The notes: generated from the sequence alone by a model not told the origin. A stretch of DNA of 64,000 nucleotides from Sinorhizobium fredii NGR234 (GCF_000018545.1 NC_012587.1:3438001-3502000); one strand, 5' to 3'; positions 38,720 through 48,499 are shown, counted from the stretch's first letter. Numbers and translations are program-made.

Positions 38720-40339
38720 ATGTCCATCAACAAGCATATTTCGCCGGCACAAGCGGCCGGGCTGATCCCGGACGGTGCCGTCGTTTCGGTCTCCTCCTCC
38801 AGCGGCCTCGGCTGCCCGGATCTGATGCTGAAGGCGATCGGCGAGCGGTTCGAGGCGACGGGCCATCCGCGCGATCTCACGACCCTGCATCCGATTGCCG
38901 CCGGCGACATGAGCGGCATCAAGGGCGTCGACTACATCGCCAAAAAGGGCCTGCTGAAGAAGATCATCGGCGGCTCCTACCCGTCCGGACCGTCGAGCGC
39001 CGAGCCGCCGCTGATCTGGCAGATGATCGGCGCCAACGAGGTGGCGGCCTATAACGTTCCCTCCGGCATCCTCTTCGACATGCACCGCGAGGCGGCCGCT
39101 AAACGCCCGGGCGTGATGACCAAGGTCGGGCTCGACACCTTCGTCGATCCTTCGCGCGAAGGCTGCGCCATGAATGCTTCGGCTGCCGCGGAGCCTGTGG
39201 TGAAGAAGATTTCCTTCGAGGGCGAGGACTGGCTCTATTTCAAGGCGATGGCACCTGACGTGGCGATCATCCGTGCCACGACGGCCGACGAGCGCGGCAA
39301 TCTCACCTATGAGCACGAGGGCGCCTATTTGGGCGGGCTCGACCAGGCGCTCGCCGCCCGCAACAATGGCGGCATCGTCATCGCCCAGGTGAAGCGCATC
39401 GCCAAGGAAGGCTCGTTCAAGCCGCACGACGTGCGCGTGCCGGGTGTGCTCGTCGATTACGTCATCGTCGATCCGGACCAGAAGCAGACGACCCAGACGC
39501 TCTATGATCCGGCCATTTCCGGCGAGATCTTCCGACCGCTCGACAGTTTCCGCGTCCCGGAATTCAACATCCAGAAGGTGATCGCGCGCCGCGTCGCCCA
39601 GGAGCTCGAAGCGGGCAGCGCCGTCAATCTCGGCTTCGGCATTTCCGCCAATGTGCCCCGCATCCTCTTGGAAGAGGGGTTGCACGGTGCCGTCACCTGG
39701 GTGATCGAACAGGGCGCGGTCGGCGGCGTGCCGCTCCTGGACTTCGCCTTCGGCTGCGCCTCGAACGCCGACGCCTTCATGCCGTCGCCCTACCAGTTCA
39801 CCTATTTCCAGGGTGCCGGCTTCGACGCCTCGCTGCTCTCCTTCCTGGAGATCGACCGCACCGGCTCTGTCAACGTCTCGAAGCTCAGCTTCCGCCCGCA
39901 TGTGACGGCCGGCGCCGGCGGCTTCGTCGACATCACGGCGCGGGCGAAGAAGATCGTCTTCTCCGGCATGTTCAATGCCGGCGCAAAACTCGGCGTCGCC
40001 GACGGCCAACTCGTCATCGAGAAGGACGGCAAGCTCAAGAAGCTGGTCAACCAGGTCGAGCACGTCACCTTCTCCGGCCGCCGAGCCATCGAGCAGGGGC
40101 AGGACATCACCTATGTCACCGAGCGCTCGGTGATGAAGCTGATGCCGGAAGGCATCGTGCTCACCGAAATCGCGCCAGGGGCCGACCTGCAGACGCATAT
40201 TCTCGATCAGGCGGAATTCCCGCTGATCGTCTCCGACAGGCTGAAGGTCATGGATGCGGCACTGTTCCAAGAGGCGCCGCTGGGACTCACGCTGCCCGCC
40301 AAGCCGCAGCGCGAGATCGCGGGAGGCGCACATGGCTGA
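38720..40339 (+). CDS. Fused acyl-CoA:acetate/3-ketoacid CoA-transferase (YdiF-type)
   Basis: A 539-residue family I CoA-transferase with alpha and beta halves fused. The N-terminal part has IPDGAVVSVSSSSGLGCPD; the active-site glutamate is in EQGAVGG at about residue 330. Such enzymes move CoA between acetyl-CoA or propionyl-CoA and an organic acid. A GTG at 38711 that overlaps the Gfo stop is an alternative start adding three codons; I prefer ATG 38720. The stop overlaps the hydratase start by 8 bp, so expression is coupled. Its place beside an enoyl-CoA hydratase suggests that an acid from the pathway is activated here. Confidence 0.88.
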   Translation: MSINKHISPAQAAGLIPDGAVVSVSSSSGLGCPDLMLKAIGERFEATGHPRDLTTLHPIAAGDMSGIKGVDYIAKKGLLKKIIGGSYPSGPSSAEPPLIWQMIGANEVAAYNVPSGILFDMHREAAAKRPGVMTKVGLDTFVDPSREGCAMNASAAAEPVVKKISFEGEDWLYFKAMAPDVAIIRATTADERGNLTYEHEGAYLGGLDQALAARNNGGIVIAQVKRIAKEGSFKPHDVRVPGVLVDYVIVDPDQKQTTQTLYDPAISGEIFRPLDSFRVPEFNIQKVIARRVAQELEAGSAVNLGFGISANVPRILLEEGLHGAVTWVIEQGAVGGVPLLDFAFGCASNADAFMPSPYQFTYFQGAGFDASLLSFLEIDRTGSVNVSKLSFRPHVTAGAGGFVDITARAKKIVFSGMFNAGAKLGVADGQLVIEKDGKLKKLVNQVEHVTFSGRRAIEQGQDITYVTERSVMKLMPEGIVLTEIAPGADLQTHILDQAEFPLIVSDRLKVMDAALFQEAPLGLTLPAKPQREIAGGAHG

Positions 40340-41111
40340 CGATCGCATCCGCATCGAGATCGAGGGTACCGTCGCGACGATGACGGTGGCTCGGCCGGAA
40401 AAACTCAATGCCTTCGATATCGACATGCTGAAGGCGCTCGCCTCCGCCTGCGACACGGTCGAGGCGAACCGCGATGTGCGGGTCGTGATCCTGACCGGCC
40501 AGGGCAAGGCCTTTTCCGCCGGCGGCGACATCAGGGCCTGGGGCGGCATGGAGCCCGCGGCCTTCGGCCACGACTGGGTGCGCTTCGGCCACCGCGTCTT
40601 CGAGCGGCTGGCGACGCTGCGCATGCCGGTGATCGCCGCCTTGAACGGCCATGCGCTCGGCGGCGGCCTGGAGCTGGCAGCGGCCGCGGATATCCGCATC
40701 GCCGAAAAACAGGTGAAGATCGGCCTGCCGGAAACCAGTCTCGGCATGGTGCCCGGCTGGTCCGGCACGCAACGCCTCGTGTCGCGCTTCGGCGCGCAGG
40801 TCGTCCGCCGCATGGTGCTCGGCGGCGAGATGTTCACGGCGGAGGAGGCGAAGGCCGAAGGCCTCGTCGATGCCGTTGTCGAGACGGGCACGGTGATGAC
40901 GGCGGCGCGGGCCTATGCAGCGCGTGTCGCGTCGCGTGGTCCGGCGGCATTGGAAATATCGAAGCTGATGATCGCTACGGCGAACGGCGAGGACAAGGGC
41001 GCGGCCATCGAAGCCTTGGGCTCGATCCTCGTCGCCAAGACCGGCGACCTCAAGGAGGGCGTCGCGGCCTTCAGCGAAAAGCGCGAAGCGCGCTTCAAGG
41101 GAGAATGGTGA
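40332..41111 (+). CDS. Enoyl-CoA hydratase/isomerase (crotonase family)
   Basis: A 259-residue crotonase: LTGQGKAFSAGGDIRAW forms part of the oxyanion hole, HALGGGLELAAAADIRIA carries the first catalytic glutamate region and GLPETSLGMVPGWSGTQRL the second. Both acidic positions appear present, consistent with hydratase activity on a 2-enoyl-CoA, though other crotonase reactions are possible. ATG 40332 (GGGAGGC upstream) lies inside the CoA-transferase gene; the earlier open frame is shadow. The stop and the next start share one base (TGATG). Confidence 0.9.
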   Translation: MADDRIRIEIEGTVATMTVARPEKLNAFDIDMLKALASACDTVEANRDVRVVILTGQGKAFSAGGDIRAWGGMEPAAFGHDWVRFGHRVFERLATLRMPVIAALNGHALGGGLELAAAADIRIAEKQVKIGLPETSLGMVPGWSGTQRLVSRFGAQVVRRMVLGGEMFTAEEAKAEGLVDAVVETGTVMTAARAYAARVASRGPAALEISKLMIATANGEDKGAAIEALGSILVAKTGDLKEGVAAFSEKREARFKGEW

Positions 41112-42619
41112 TGACCGTACTGGTGAGGCCGAAGCCGCTCGGCGACGACAAGGTCCGCGAATTCCGCATGCTGATCGACGGCCAATGGATGGCCGGCGCC
41201 GAGGGCCGGACGATCGAGCGCGTGGCGCCCGGGCACGGCGTCGTCGTCAGCCGTTACCAGGCGGCGACGATGGTGGATGCCGAGCGCGCCATCGCCGCGG
41301 CGCGGCGTGCCTTCGACGACGGCCCCTGGCCGCGCATGACCGCGTCGGAACGCTCGCTGATCCTGCTCCGCGCCGCCGACATGATCGCCGCCCGGGCCGA
41401 CGAGCTCGCCTATCTCGACGCGATCGAATCCGGCAAGCCGATCAGCCAGGCCAAGGGCGAACTGGCAGGCGCCGCCGATATCTGGCGCTATGCGGCGGCC
41501 CTTGCCCGCGAGCTTTCCGGCGAGAGCTACAACACGCTCGGCGAGGGCACGCTCGGCGTCGTGCTGCGCGAGGCGATCGGCGTCGTCTCGATCATCACGC
41601 CCTGGAATTTCCCATTCCTGATCGTCAGCCAGAAATTACCCTTCGCGCTCGCCGCCGGCTGCACGACGGTGGTCAAGCCGTCGGAGCTCACCTCCGCCTC
41701 GACGCTCGTTCTCGGCGAAATCCTCGAGGCCGCCGGCGTGCCGGCCGGCGTCGTCAACATCATCGTCGGTACCGGCCCGGAAGTCGGCGCGCCGCTTGCC
41801 ACCCACCCGGATGTCGACATGATCTCCTTCACCGGCTCGACCGGTATCGGCCGGCTGACGATGGCGAACGCGGCGCAAACCCTGAAGAAGGTCTCGCTCG
41901 AACTCGGCGGCAAGAACCCGCAGATCGTCTATCCCGACGCGGATCTCGACGCGTTCATCGATGCGGCCGTCTTCGGCGCCTATTTCAATGCCGGCGAATG
42001 CTGCAATGCCGGCTCGCGGCTGATCCTGCATCGTGACATCGCCGAGGAGGTGACGGCGCGCATTACCAGCCTCTCCGCCAAGGTCAAGGTCGGCGATCCG
42101 CTCGATCCCGAGACGCAGGTCGGCGCGATCATCACGCCGCAGCATCTGGAAAAGATCGCCGGCTATGTAACGGCCGCGGCGGGCGAGGGTGCGGCCGTCA
42201 GCCATGGTGGCACCGCACTCGATCTCGGCATGGGCCAGTTCATGGCGCCGACCATTCTCTCGGCCGTCCGGCCGGAGATGGCGGTGGCCCGCGAGGAGGT
42301 GTTCGGGCCGGTCCTTTCGGTCCTCACCTTCGAGACGACCGAGGAGGCGATCCGCATCGCCAACTCCATCGATTACGGGCTCTCGGCCGGCGTCTGGAGC
42401 CGCGATTTCGATACATGCCTGACGATCGGGCGGCGCGTGCGCGCCGGGACCGTCTGGATGAACACCTTCATGGACGGCGCCTGCGAACTGCCCTTCGGCG
42501 GCTACCGCCAGTCGGGGCTCGGCCGCGAACTCGGCCGGCATGCGGTGGAGGACTACACCGAGACCAAGACGCTCAACATGCATATCGGCCAGCGCACCAG
42601 CTGGTGGATGCCGCGCTGA
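41111..42619 (+). CDS. NAD(P)-dependent aldehyde dehydrogenase
   Basis: A 502-residue ALDH: cofactor segment ITPWNFPFLI, FTGSTGIG, general base in SLELGGKNPQIV, and active-site FNAGECCNAGSRL with Cys298 aligning with the catalytic cysteine of class 1/2 enzymes. It resembles betaine/gamma-aminobutyraldehyde-type dehydrogenases, but the substrate should follow the operon, perhaps an aldehyde released by the DUF993 aldolase-like enzyme. ATG 41111 has AGGGAG eight bases upstream; an ATG two codons earlier is possible but too close to that site. It is the last gene of the operon. Confidence 0.9.
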   Translation: MTVLVRPKPLGDDKVREFRMLIDGQWMAGAEGRTIERVAPGHGVVVSRYQAATMVDAERAIAAARRAFDDGPWPRMTASERSLILLRAADMIAARADELAYLDAIESGKPISQAKGELAGAADIWRYAAALARELSGESYNTLGEGTLGVVLREAIGVVSIITPWNFPFLIVSQKLPFALAAGCTTVVKPSELTSASTLVLGEILEAAGVPAGVVNIIVGTGPEVGAPLATHPDVDMISFTGSTGIGRLTMANAAQTLKKVSLELGGKNPQIVYPDADLDAFIDAAVFGAYFNAGECCNAGSRLILHRDIAEEVTARITSLSAKVKVGDPLDPETQVGAIITPQHLEKIAGYVTAAAGEGAAVSHGGTALDLGMGQFMAPTILSAVRPEMAVAREEVFGPVLSVLTFETTEEAIRIANSIDYGLSAGVWSRDFDTCLTIGRRVRAGTVWMNTFMDGACELPFGGYRQSGLGRELGRHAVEDYTETKTLNMHIGQRTSWWMPR

Positions 42620-42725
42620 GATCGGGATCGGGAGGCAAGTGGGAATGGGCGCGTTGGCACGGTTTGCAGGCACGATGGGGAAGGAAGGGCGTATCCCCTG
42701 CCTTTCCGCTTCGGCTGCGCGGGCT

Positions 42726-43793
42726 TCAGGCGTCGGTGGCAGCTGGCTCCGATTTGAAGCGAAGCTCGGGCTCGAGCAGCAATTGCAGCTCGCCGATCTC
42801 GGTGCTGCCGCCGATGCGGCGCAGCAGGATGCGCCCCATGTGCTCGCCGGTTTCGGTCAGGTCCTCGTAGATCGTGTCGACGCGCGGCTGGATGGCGCCG
42901 AGCAGCGGCGACGTCTGCTTCGCGACGATGTCGTATTCGACGCCGAGGGTCAGGCCGCAGTCGCTCATGCCGGTGATCGTCGCGAGCGCACAGACCTCGC
43001 CGCCGCAGGTGAAGCCATCAGGCGGATCCGGGTCGGCCTGGCGCCGGCGGATCCGGTCGCGGATCGCGCCGGCCGGGCTGTCGAGGTCGATGTCGGTGAG
43101 AATTTCATAGGCGCAGCCCGCCTCGCGCACTGCCGTCATGAAGCCATGCAGGATATGGCCGGCAAAGGTGAAACCGGCCGGGCCGCTGATCAGCGCCGGC
43201 TTCCGCCGCCCCTTGGCTATCAGCCGCCGCGTCGCCTCATAGGTGAAGGTGAAATTGTCGTAGTCGACGAAAGGATGGGCGGTGGCGAGCTCGGTTCTGC
43301 CATGGGTGACGAACGGAAAGCCGGCCTCCGAAAGCAGCTTGACGCGCGGATCGAGCGGTTCGGTGCGCGAGAAGATCAGCCCGTCGGCCATGCCGTTGCG
43401 GATGATGTAGTTCACCGCATCGATATTCGCGGCGTCGAGGAAATTCGGCATGACGATCAGGTGGTAGGCGGTGCCCTGCAAGGCCCTGGCGATGCCGGCC
43501 ATGACGGAGGTTCCGTAGCCGAGGATCTCTTCATGCGGCTCGAGCAGCACGGCGATCACATTCGTCCGGCCGGTCTTCAGGCGTTGGGCAGCGCGGTCCG
43601 GCGAATAGCCGATGTCGAGCGCCACCTGGCGGACGCGATGCCGCGTCTCGATAGAGATCTGCGGCGCGTCCGCAAGCGCCCGCGACACGGTGGTGACGGC
43701 CAGTCCGGTAATATCGGCAATGGTGCGCAGGGTCGGCTTGCCGCGTCCTGGCGCGGCACTTCCCGGGCGGACGGGTTTAGAAGGATCGGCCAA
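42726..43793 (-). CDS. LacI-family regulator of the sugar ABC operon
   Basis: A LacI/GalR regulator of about 355 residues: helix-turn-helix KPTLRTIADITGLAVTTVSR, hinge region IGYSPDRAAQRLKTGRTN, then the effector domain. The start is uncertain: no ATG precedes the DNA-binding part, and TTG 43793 has AGGAAAG seven bases upstream; TTG 43856 would give 376 residues. It is divergent from the ABC transporter operon at 44128, and two identical 12-mers in the gap (43869 and 44006) are its probable operators. It has an unusual ~20-residue basic, proline-rich head before the helix-turn-helix. Confidence 0.88.
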   Translation of the reverse strand: MADPSKPVRPGSAAPGRGKPTLRTIADITGLAVTTVSRALADAPQISIETRHRVRQVALDIGYSPDRAAQRLKTGRTNVIAVLLEPHEEILGYGTSVMAGIARALQGTAYHLIVMPNFLDAANIDAVNYIIRNGMADGLIFSRTEPLDPRVKLLSEAGFPFVTHGRTELATAHPFVDYDNFTFTYEATRRLIAKGRRKPALISGPAGFTFAGHILHGFMTAVREAGCAYEILTDIDLDSPAGAIRDRIRRRQADPDPPDGFTCGGEVCALATITGMSDCGLTLGVEYDIVAKQTSPLLGAIQPRVDTIYEDLTETGEHMGRILLRRIGGSTEIGELQLLLEPELRFKSEPAATDA

Positions 43794-43868
43794 ACGGGTG
43801 CTTTCCTGCAAGCGGTCAAGAGCGGCATTTGTAACGTGACGCGAACCGATACGCAATCGTATGATGCA

Positions 43869-43880
43869 AACGTTTTAAAT
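43869..43880. promoter_or_regulatory. Candidate LacI operator, regulator-proximal copy
   Basis: AACGTTTTAAAT, 76 bases upstream of the regulator start, is identical to the 12-mer at 44006-44017. The flanks (ATGCA before, CGCTA after) differ, so the identity is confined to the motif. Confidence 0.55.
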
Positions 43881-43986
43881 CGCTATACCACCACTTTTTT
43901 GCTGCATCGCAGCATGCATTGCATGTCGTATAGTGCAGTGAAATCAGTCGGTTTCGGTCGGCGGACGGCGGAAGCTCGCGGTCCGC

Positions 43987-44017
43987 TTGACTTGCGGTGA
44001 TTTGTAACGTTTTAAAT
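43987..44017 (+). promoter_or_regulatory. Promoter and operator of the sugar ABC operon
   Basis: TTGACT (43987-43992) is a good -35; TTTAAA near 44011-44016 could be the -10 at 18-bp spacing. The 12-mer AACGTTTTAAAT (44006-44017) overlaps this -10. The rest of the 43794-44127 gap contains no gene. Confidence 0.55.
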
Positions 44018-44127
44018 TGTGCGGGCGGCGCATGCCGCAAGCCCAGACTGCCCCTTGGGAGGGGGCAGACAATCCAAAAGAGCGGGAGGAGCTTCCGCTT
44101 CGGTAACTTGCAAACGGGAGGAAAACG

Positions 44128-45372
44128 ATGCGCAAGTTGATGACGACGACGGCTGTTGCAGCATTGATGTTGGCGGCGACCGCCGCGCGCGCAGCAGAGA
44201 ACGTGGAAGTGCTGCACTGGTGGACGTCCGGCGGCGAGGCGGCGGCACTCGACGTTCTGAAGAAGGATCTGGAAGGCAAGGGCATCAGCTGGACCGACAT
44301 GCCGGTTGCCGGCGGTGGCGGCACGGAGGCCATGACGGTACTTCGCGCCCGCGTCACGTCCGGCAATGCGCCCACGGCGGTGCAGATGCTCGGCTTCGAC
44401 ATCCTCGACTGGGCCAAGGAAGGCGCACTCGGCAACCTTGACGACATTGCCGCCAAGGAAGGCTGGGACAAGGTCGTTCCGACGGCGCTTCAGCAGTTCT
44501 CGAAATATGACGGCCACTGGATCGCCGCGCCGGTCAACGTCCATTCGACCAACTGGGTCTGGATCAACAAGGCCGCCCTCGACAAGGCCGGCGGCAAGGA
44601 GCCGGCGAACTGGGATGAGCTGATCGCGCTGCTCGACAAGTTCAAGGAGCAGGGCATCACGCCGGTCGCCCACGGCGGTCAGCCCTGGCAGGACGCGACG
44701 ATCTTCGACGCGGTCGTGCTGTCGCTCGGCAACGACGTCTACAAAAAGGCCTTCATCGACCTCGATCCGGCAACGCTCGGCGGCGACAAGATGAAGGAAG
44801 CCTTCGACCGGATGACGAAGCTCAGATCCTATGTCGACGACAACTTCTCCGGCCGCGACTGGAACCTCGCTTCGGCGATGGTCATCGAGAACAAGGCCGG
44901 CCTGCAGTTCATGGGCGACTGGGCGAAGGGTGAGTTCCTGAAGGCGAAGAAGGTGCCCGGCACCGATTTTGTCTGCATGCGCTTCCCGGGAACGCAAGGT
45001 TCGGTCACCTTCAACTCCGACCAGTTCGCGATGTTCAAGGTCTCGGATGACAAGGTCCCGGCGCAGTTGCAGATGGCCTCGGCGATCGAAAGCCCGACCT
45101 TCCAGTCGGCCTTCAACGTCGTCAAGGGATCGGTTCCGGCCCGCACCGACGTTCCGGACACCGATTTCGACGCCTGCGGCAAGAAGGGCATCAAGGATCT
45201 GGCCGAAGCCAACGCCAACGGCACGCTCATGGGCTCCATGGCGCATGGGCATGCCAATCCGGCAGCGGTCAAGAACGCCATCTACGACGTCGTGACCCGC
45301 CAGTTCAACGGCGAGCTCAGCTCGGACGAGGCGGTGAAGGAACTCGCCGCGGCGGTCGAGGCCGCGAAGTAA
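44128..45372 (+). CDS. Sugar ABC transporter substrate-binding protein (GtsA-like)
   Basis: A 414-residue family 1 binding protein with signal peptide [20 protein letters not shown] cleaved after RA. The mature start [19 protein letters not shown] and the segments [31 protein letters not shown] and [13 protein letters not shown] are very like Pseudomonas GtsA as I recall it, which binds glucose and mannose. GGGAGGA precedes the ATG. It is first in the operon of two permeases and an ATPase; a palindromic repeat pair follows it. Aldohexose uptake is the likely role, but rhizobial members may bind other sugars. Confidence 0.9.
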   Translation: MRKLMTTTAVAALMLAATAARAAENVEVLHWWTSGGEAAALDVLKKDLEGKGISWTDMPVAGGGGTEAMTVLRARVTSGNAPTAVQMLGFDILDWAKEGALGNLDDIAAKEGWDKVVPTALQQFSKYDGHWIAAPVNVHSTNWVWINKAALDKAGGKEPANWDELIALLDKFKEQGITPVAHGGQPWQDATIFDAVVLSLGNDVYKKAFIDLDPATLGGDKMKEAFDRMTKLRSYVDDNFSGRDWNLASAMVIENKAGLQFMGDWAKGEFLKAKKVPGTDFVCMRFPGTQGSVTFNSDQFAMFKVSDDKVPAQLQMASAIESPTFQSAFNVVKGSVPARTDVPDTDFDACGKKGIKDLAEANANGTLMGSMAHGHANPAAVKNAIYDVVTRQFNGELSSDEAVKELAAAVEAAK

Positions 45373-45388
45373 GCGACGCGAGGGATTT

Positions 45389-45585
45389 GCCCCTCATCCC
45401 GCTGCCGCGACCTTCTCCCCGCTCGCGGGGAGAAGGGGCAAGCAGCGAGCTCGGCGTGCCTCTCACCCCTTTGGGGGGCTGAGCTCCCTCGCCCCGTCCG
45501 CGGGAGGGAGGGGACGGAGGCGCTGCGGCACATGCCTTCTCCCCGCGCGCGCGGAGAAGGTGCCGGCAGGCGGATGAGGGGCAGA
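45389..45585. repeat. Palindromic repeat block (family A, copy 4) inside the sugar ABC operon
   Basis: Three hairpin units: CTCCCCGCTCGCGGGGAG at about 45416-45433, GCCCCGTCCGCGGGAGG near 45492, and CTCCCCGCGCGCGCGGAGAAGG near 45538, the last followed by TGCCGGCAGGCGGATGAGG. It fills the gap between binding-protein and first-permease genes, as in the amino-acid operon at 5755. Confidence 0.8.
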
Positions 45586-45622
45586 CCCGCGGCACGAACG
45601 AAACGATACGGTGGTAACAAAC

Positions 45623-46501
45623 ATGGATAGCCGCACCCGGCTGCAGGAGCTTTTGCCAAAGCTCGTGCTTGCCCCCAGCTTTCTCATAGTTCTGGTGTTC
45701 GTCTACGGCTTCATAGTCTATACGGGCTTCCTGTCGCTGACGGACAGCAAGATGCTGCCGTCCTACAATTTCGTCGGCTTGAGCAACTACAGCAGGCTGT
45801 GGGCGCTGCCGCACTGGTGGAGGGCGGTCAGCAACCTGGCGATCTTCGCCACGCTCTATATCGTCATCTGCTCGGTGCTCGGCCTGGCACTGGCGATCCT
45901 GCTCGACCAGAAGATCCGCGCTGAAGGGTTCCTGCGGCCGATCTATCTCTATCCGATGGCGCTCTCCTTCATCGTCACGGGAACCGCCTGGAAGTGGTTC
46001 CTCGATCCCGGCATCGGCCTTGAGAACACCATGCACCTCTGGGGCTGGGAGAGCTTCTCCTTCAACTGGATCAAGGACCGCAACTACACGATCTACTGCG
46101 TCGTCATCGCAGCCGTCTGGCAGTCGACCGGCTTCATCATGGCAATGTTCCTGGCGGGGCTTCGCGGCGTCGACAACGAGATCATCAAGGCCGCCCAGAT
46201 CGACGGGGCGACGACGCCGACCATCTACCGGCGGATCATCATTCCGCTGATGCGGCCCGTCTTCCTCTCGGCCTTCGTCGTCCTCGCTCACCTTGCGATC
46301 AAGGCCTACGACCTGATCATCGCTTTGACCGGCGGCGGGCCGGGGCAGGCGACCGAACTGCCGGCGACCTTCATGTATTCCTACACCTTCACGCGCAATC
46401 AGATGGCGGTCGGCGCCTCGTCGGCGATCATCATGCTCATCATGATCTTCTCGATCATCGTTCCCTATCTCTATTCCGAAATCCGGGGAGGAAAACGCTG
46501 A
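45623..46501 (+). CDS. Sugar ABC transporter permease 1 (GtsB-like)
   Basis: A 292-residue MalF-type permease with six hydrophobic segments, starting LVLAPSFLIVLVFVYGF, and the EAA-type ATPase-contact loop around EIIKAAQIDGATTPTIYRRIIIPLMRP. It forms the inner-membrane channel with the next gene product. ATG 45623 is chosen; GTG 45611 would add four residues. Its stop shares a base with the next start (TGATG). Confidence 0.9.
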   Translation: MDSRTRLQELLPKLVLAPSFLIVLVFVYGFIVYTGFLSLTDSKMLPSYNFVGLSNYSRLWALPHWWRAVSNLAIFATLYIVICSVLGLALAILLDQKIRAEGFLRPIYLYPMALSFIVTGTAWKWFLDPGIGLENTMHLWGWESFSFNWIKDRNYTIYCVVIAAVWQSTGFIMAMFLAGLRGVDNEIIKAAQIDGATTPTIYRRIIIPLMRPVFLSAFVVLAHLAIKAYDLIIALTGGGPGQATELPATFMYSYTFTRNQMAVGASSAIIMLIMIFSIIVPYLYSEIRGGKR

Positions 46502-47382
46502 TGGGCGCTCCCAGTCCAGAGAACGTCATCTCGCACAACCGCCTGACCCGGGCGCTGATCTACCTGGCGCTGATCATTTTCGCGCTCTATTCGCTGCTGC
46601 CGCTCTACGTCATGCTGGTGAATTCCCTGAAGCCGCTCGACGAAATCCGCCAGGGCGGCATGCTGAACCTGCCGCAAACCTGGACCATCGAGCCCTGGCT
46701 TTCGGCCTGGTCGACGGCGCAGATCGGCGTGCAGCCGACCGGCCTCCGTCCGTTCTTCATCAACTCCATCCTGATGGTCGTTCCGGCCGTGGCGATCTCG
46801 ACCTTCATCGGCGCGCTGAACGGCTACGTCCTGACGAAGTGGCGTTTCCCCGGAGCCAACATCTTCTTCGGCATGCTGCTGTTGTCCTGCTTCATCCCGT
46901 TCCAGATCGTGCTGATCCCGATGGCCCGCATCCTCGGTATTTTCGGCCTCGCCGGGTCGATCTGGGGGCTGATCCTCGTCCATGTGGTCTACGGCATCGG
47001 CTTCACGACGCTCTATTTCCGCAACTACTACGAGGCCTTCCCGACCGAGCTGGTGCGCGCCGCGCAGATCGACGGGGCGAGCTTCTTCCAGATATTCTGG
47101 CGAATCATGCTGCCGTCCTCCGGGCCGATCATCGTCGTCTCCGTCATCTGGCAGTTCACCAATATCTGGAACGACTTCCTGTTCGGAGCCTCGTTCTCCG
47201 GGCCCTATTCGACACCGATGACGGTGGCGCTCAACAACCTTGTGAGCTCGTCGACCGGCGTCAAGGAATACAACGTCCACTTCGCGGGCGCGATCCTCGC
47301 CGCCCTGCCAACGCTCATCGTCTACATCGTGTCCGGCCGCTACTTCGTCCGCGGGCTGATGTCCGGCGCCGTGAAAGGATAA
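46501..47382 (+). CDS. Sugar ABC transporter permease 2 (GtsC-like)
   Basis: A 293-residue MalG-type permease: LIYLALIIFALYSLLPLYVM is the first helix and ELVRAAQIDGASFFQIFWRI the EAA loop; ends in RYFVRGLMSGAVKG, a typical tail of this family. It is coupled to permease 1 by a one-base overlap and lies 4 bp from the ATPase gene. Confidence 0.92.
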   Translation: MGAPSPENVISHNRLTRALIYLALIIFALYSLLPLYVMLVNSLKPLDEIRQGGMLNLPQTWTIEPWLSAWSTAQIGVQPTGLRPFFINSILMVVPAVAISTFIGALNGYVLTKWRFPGANIFFGMLLLSCFIPFQIVLIPMARILGIFGLAGSIWGLILVHVVYGIGFTTLYFRNYYEAFPTELVRAAQIDGASFFQIFWRIMLPSSGPIIVVSVIWQFTNIWNDFLFGASFSGPYSTPMTVALNNLVSSSTGVKEYNVHFAGAILAALPTLIVYIVSGRYFVRGLMSGAVKG

Positions 47383-47386
47383 CTCC

Positions 47387-48499
47387 ATGTCATTCCTGAA
47401 AATCAGCAATCTGCGCAAATCCTACGGCTCGCTGGAGATCTTGAAGGACATCAATCTCGAGATCGAAAAGGGTGGGTTCCTCGTGCTCGTCGGCCCGTCC
47501 GGCTGCGGCAAGTCGACTCTCCTGAACACGATCGCCGGCCTGGAACCGATCACCTCGGGCGACATCGCCATCAACGGCCGCTCGGTGTCGGGGCTGCACC
47601 CGTCGAAGCGCGACATCGCCATGGTGTTCCAGTCCTACGCGCTCTATCCGAACATGACGGTCGCCGGAAACATCGCCTTCGGCATGGAAATCCGCGGCGT
47701 GCCGAAGGAGGAGCGCGACAAGGCGATCAAGCAGGTTGCCGACATGCTGCAGATCGGTCACCTGCTCGAGCGCAAGCCGAGCCAGCTCTCCGGCGGCCAG
47801 CGCCAGCGCGTCGCCATGGGCCGGGCGCTGGTGCGCAATCCGCAGGTCTTTCTTTTCGACGAGCCCTTGTCGAACCTCGATGCCAAGCTGCGCGTCGACA
47901 TGCGCACCGAGATCAAGCGGCTGCATCACCGAATGAAGACGACGATCGTCTATGTAACGCATGACCAGATCGAAGCGATGACGCTGGCAACCAAGATCGC
48001 CGTGCTGAAGGACGGCGTGCTGCAGCAGTTCGGTACACCGGCCGAGATCTACAACAACCCGGCCAATATGTTCGTCGCGGATTTCATGGGATCGCCGGCG
48101 ATGAACCTGTTGAAGGCGCGCATCGAAGCCTCCGGGCCGAACGTCGCCGTGACGCTGGAGCGGCCGAATGCCGAGCCGCTGAGGCTCGCGGTGCCGCATG
48201 ACGGCGCGCTCTCCTCCTATGCCGGCCGCGACGTCGTCTTCGGCATCCGTCCGGAGGCGCTCACCGATCCGGACGGTGCCGACCGCAACGCCAAGTTCGT
48301 CGCCGAGGGCGATTGCCTGATCGAGGTGGTCGAGCCGGCCGGTTCCGACACCTTCGCGGTCACCCGGCTCGGCGGCAAGGAAATCGTGGCAAGACTCCGC
48401 GCCGACGCGCGCATCGCGCCCGGCCAGACGTCGCGGCTCGCCTTCAACCTCGACAAGGCCGTGTTCTTCGACCCTGAGAGCCAGATGCGGATCGCATGA
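47387..48499 (+). CDS. Sugar ABC transporter ATP-binding protein (MalK/UgpC family)
   Basis: A 370-residue ATPase: Walker A GPSGCGKSTLL near residue 38, signature LSGGQRQRVAMGRALVR, Walker B VFLFDEPLSNLD, switch histidine in VTHDQIEAM, and a C-terminal OB-fold (TOBE) domain as in MalK (FGIRPEALTDPD). It energises the two permeases upstream. Its stop overlaps the GMC oxidoreductase start by 4 bp (ATGA), tying transport to that enzyme. Confidence 0.94.
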   Translation: MSFLKISNLRKSYGSLEILKDINLEIEKGGFLVLVGPSGCGKSTLLNTIAGLEPITSGDIAINGRSVSGLHPSKRDIAMVFQSYALYPNMTVAGNIAFGMEIRGVPKEERDKAIKQVADMLQIGHLLERKPSQLSGGQRQRVAMGRALVRNPQVFLFDEPLSNLDAKLRVDMRTEIKRLHHRMKTTIVYVTHDQIEAMTLATKIAVLKDGVLQQFGTPAEIYNNPANMFVADFMGSPAMNLLKARIEASGPNVAVTLERPNAEPLRLAVPHDGALSSYAGRDVVFGIRPEALTDPDGADRNAKFVAEGDCLIEVVEPAGSDTFAVTRLGGKEIVARLRADARIAPGQTSRLAFNLDKAVFFDPESQMRIA

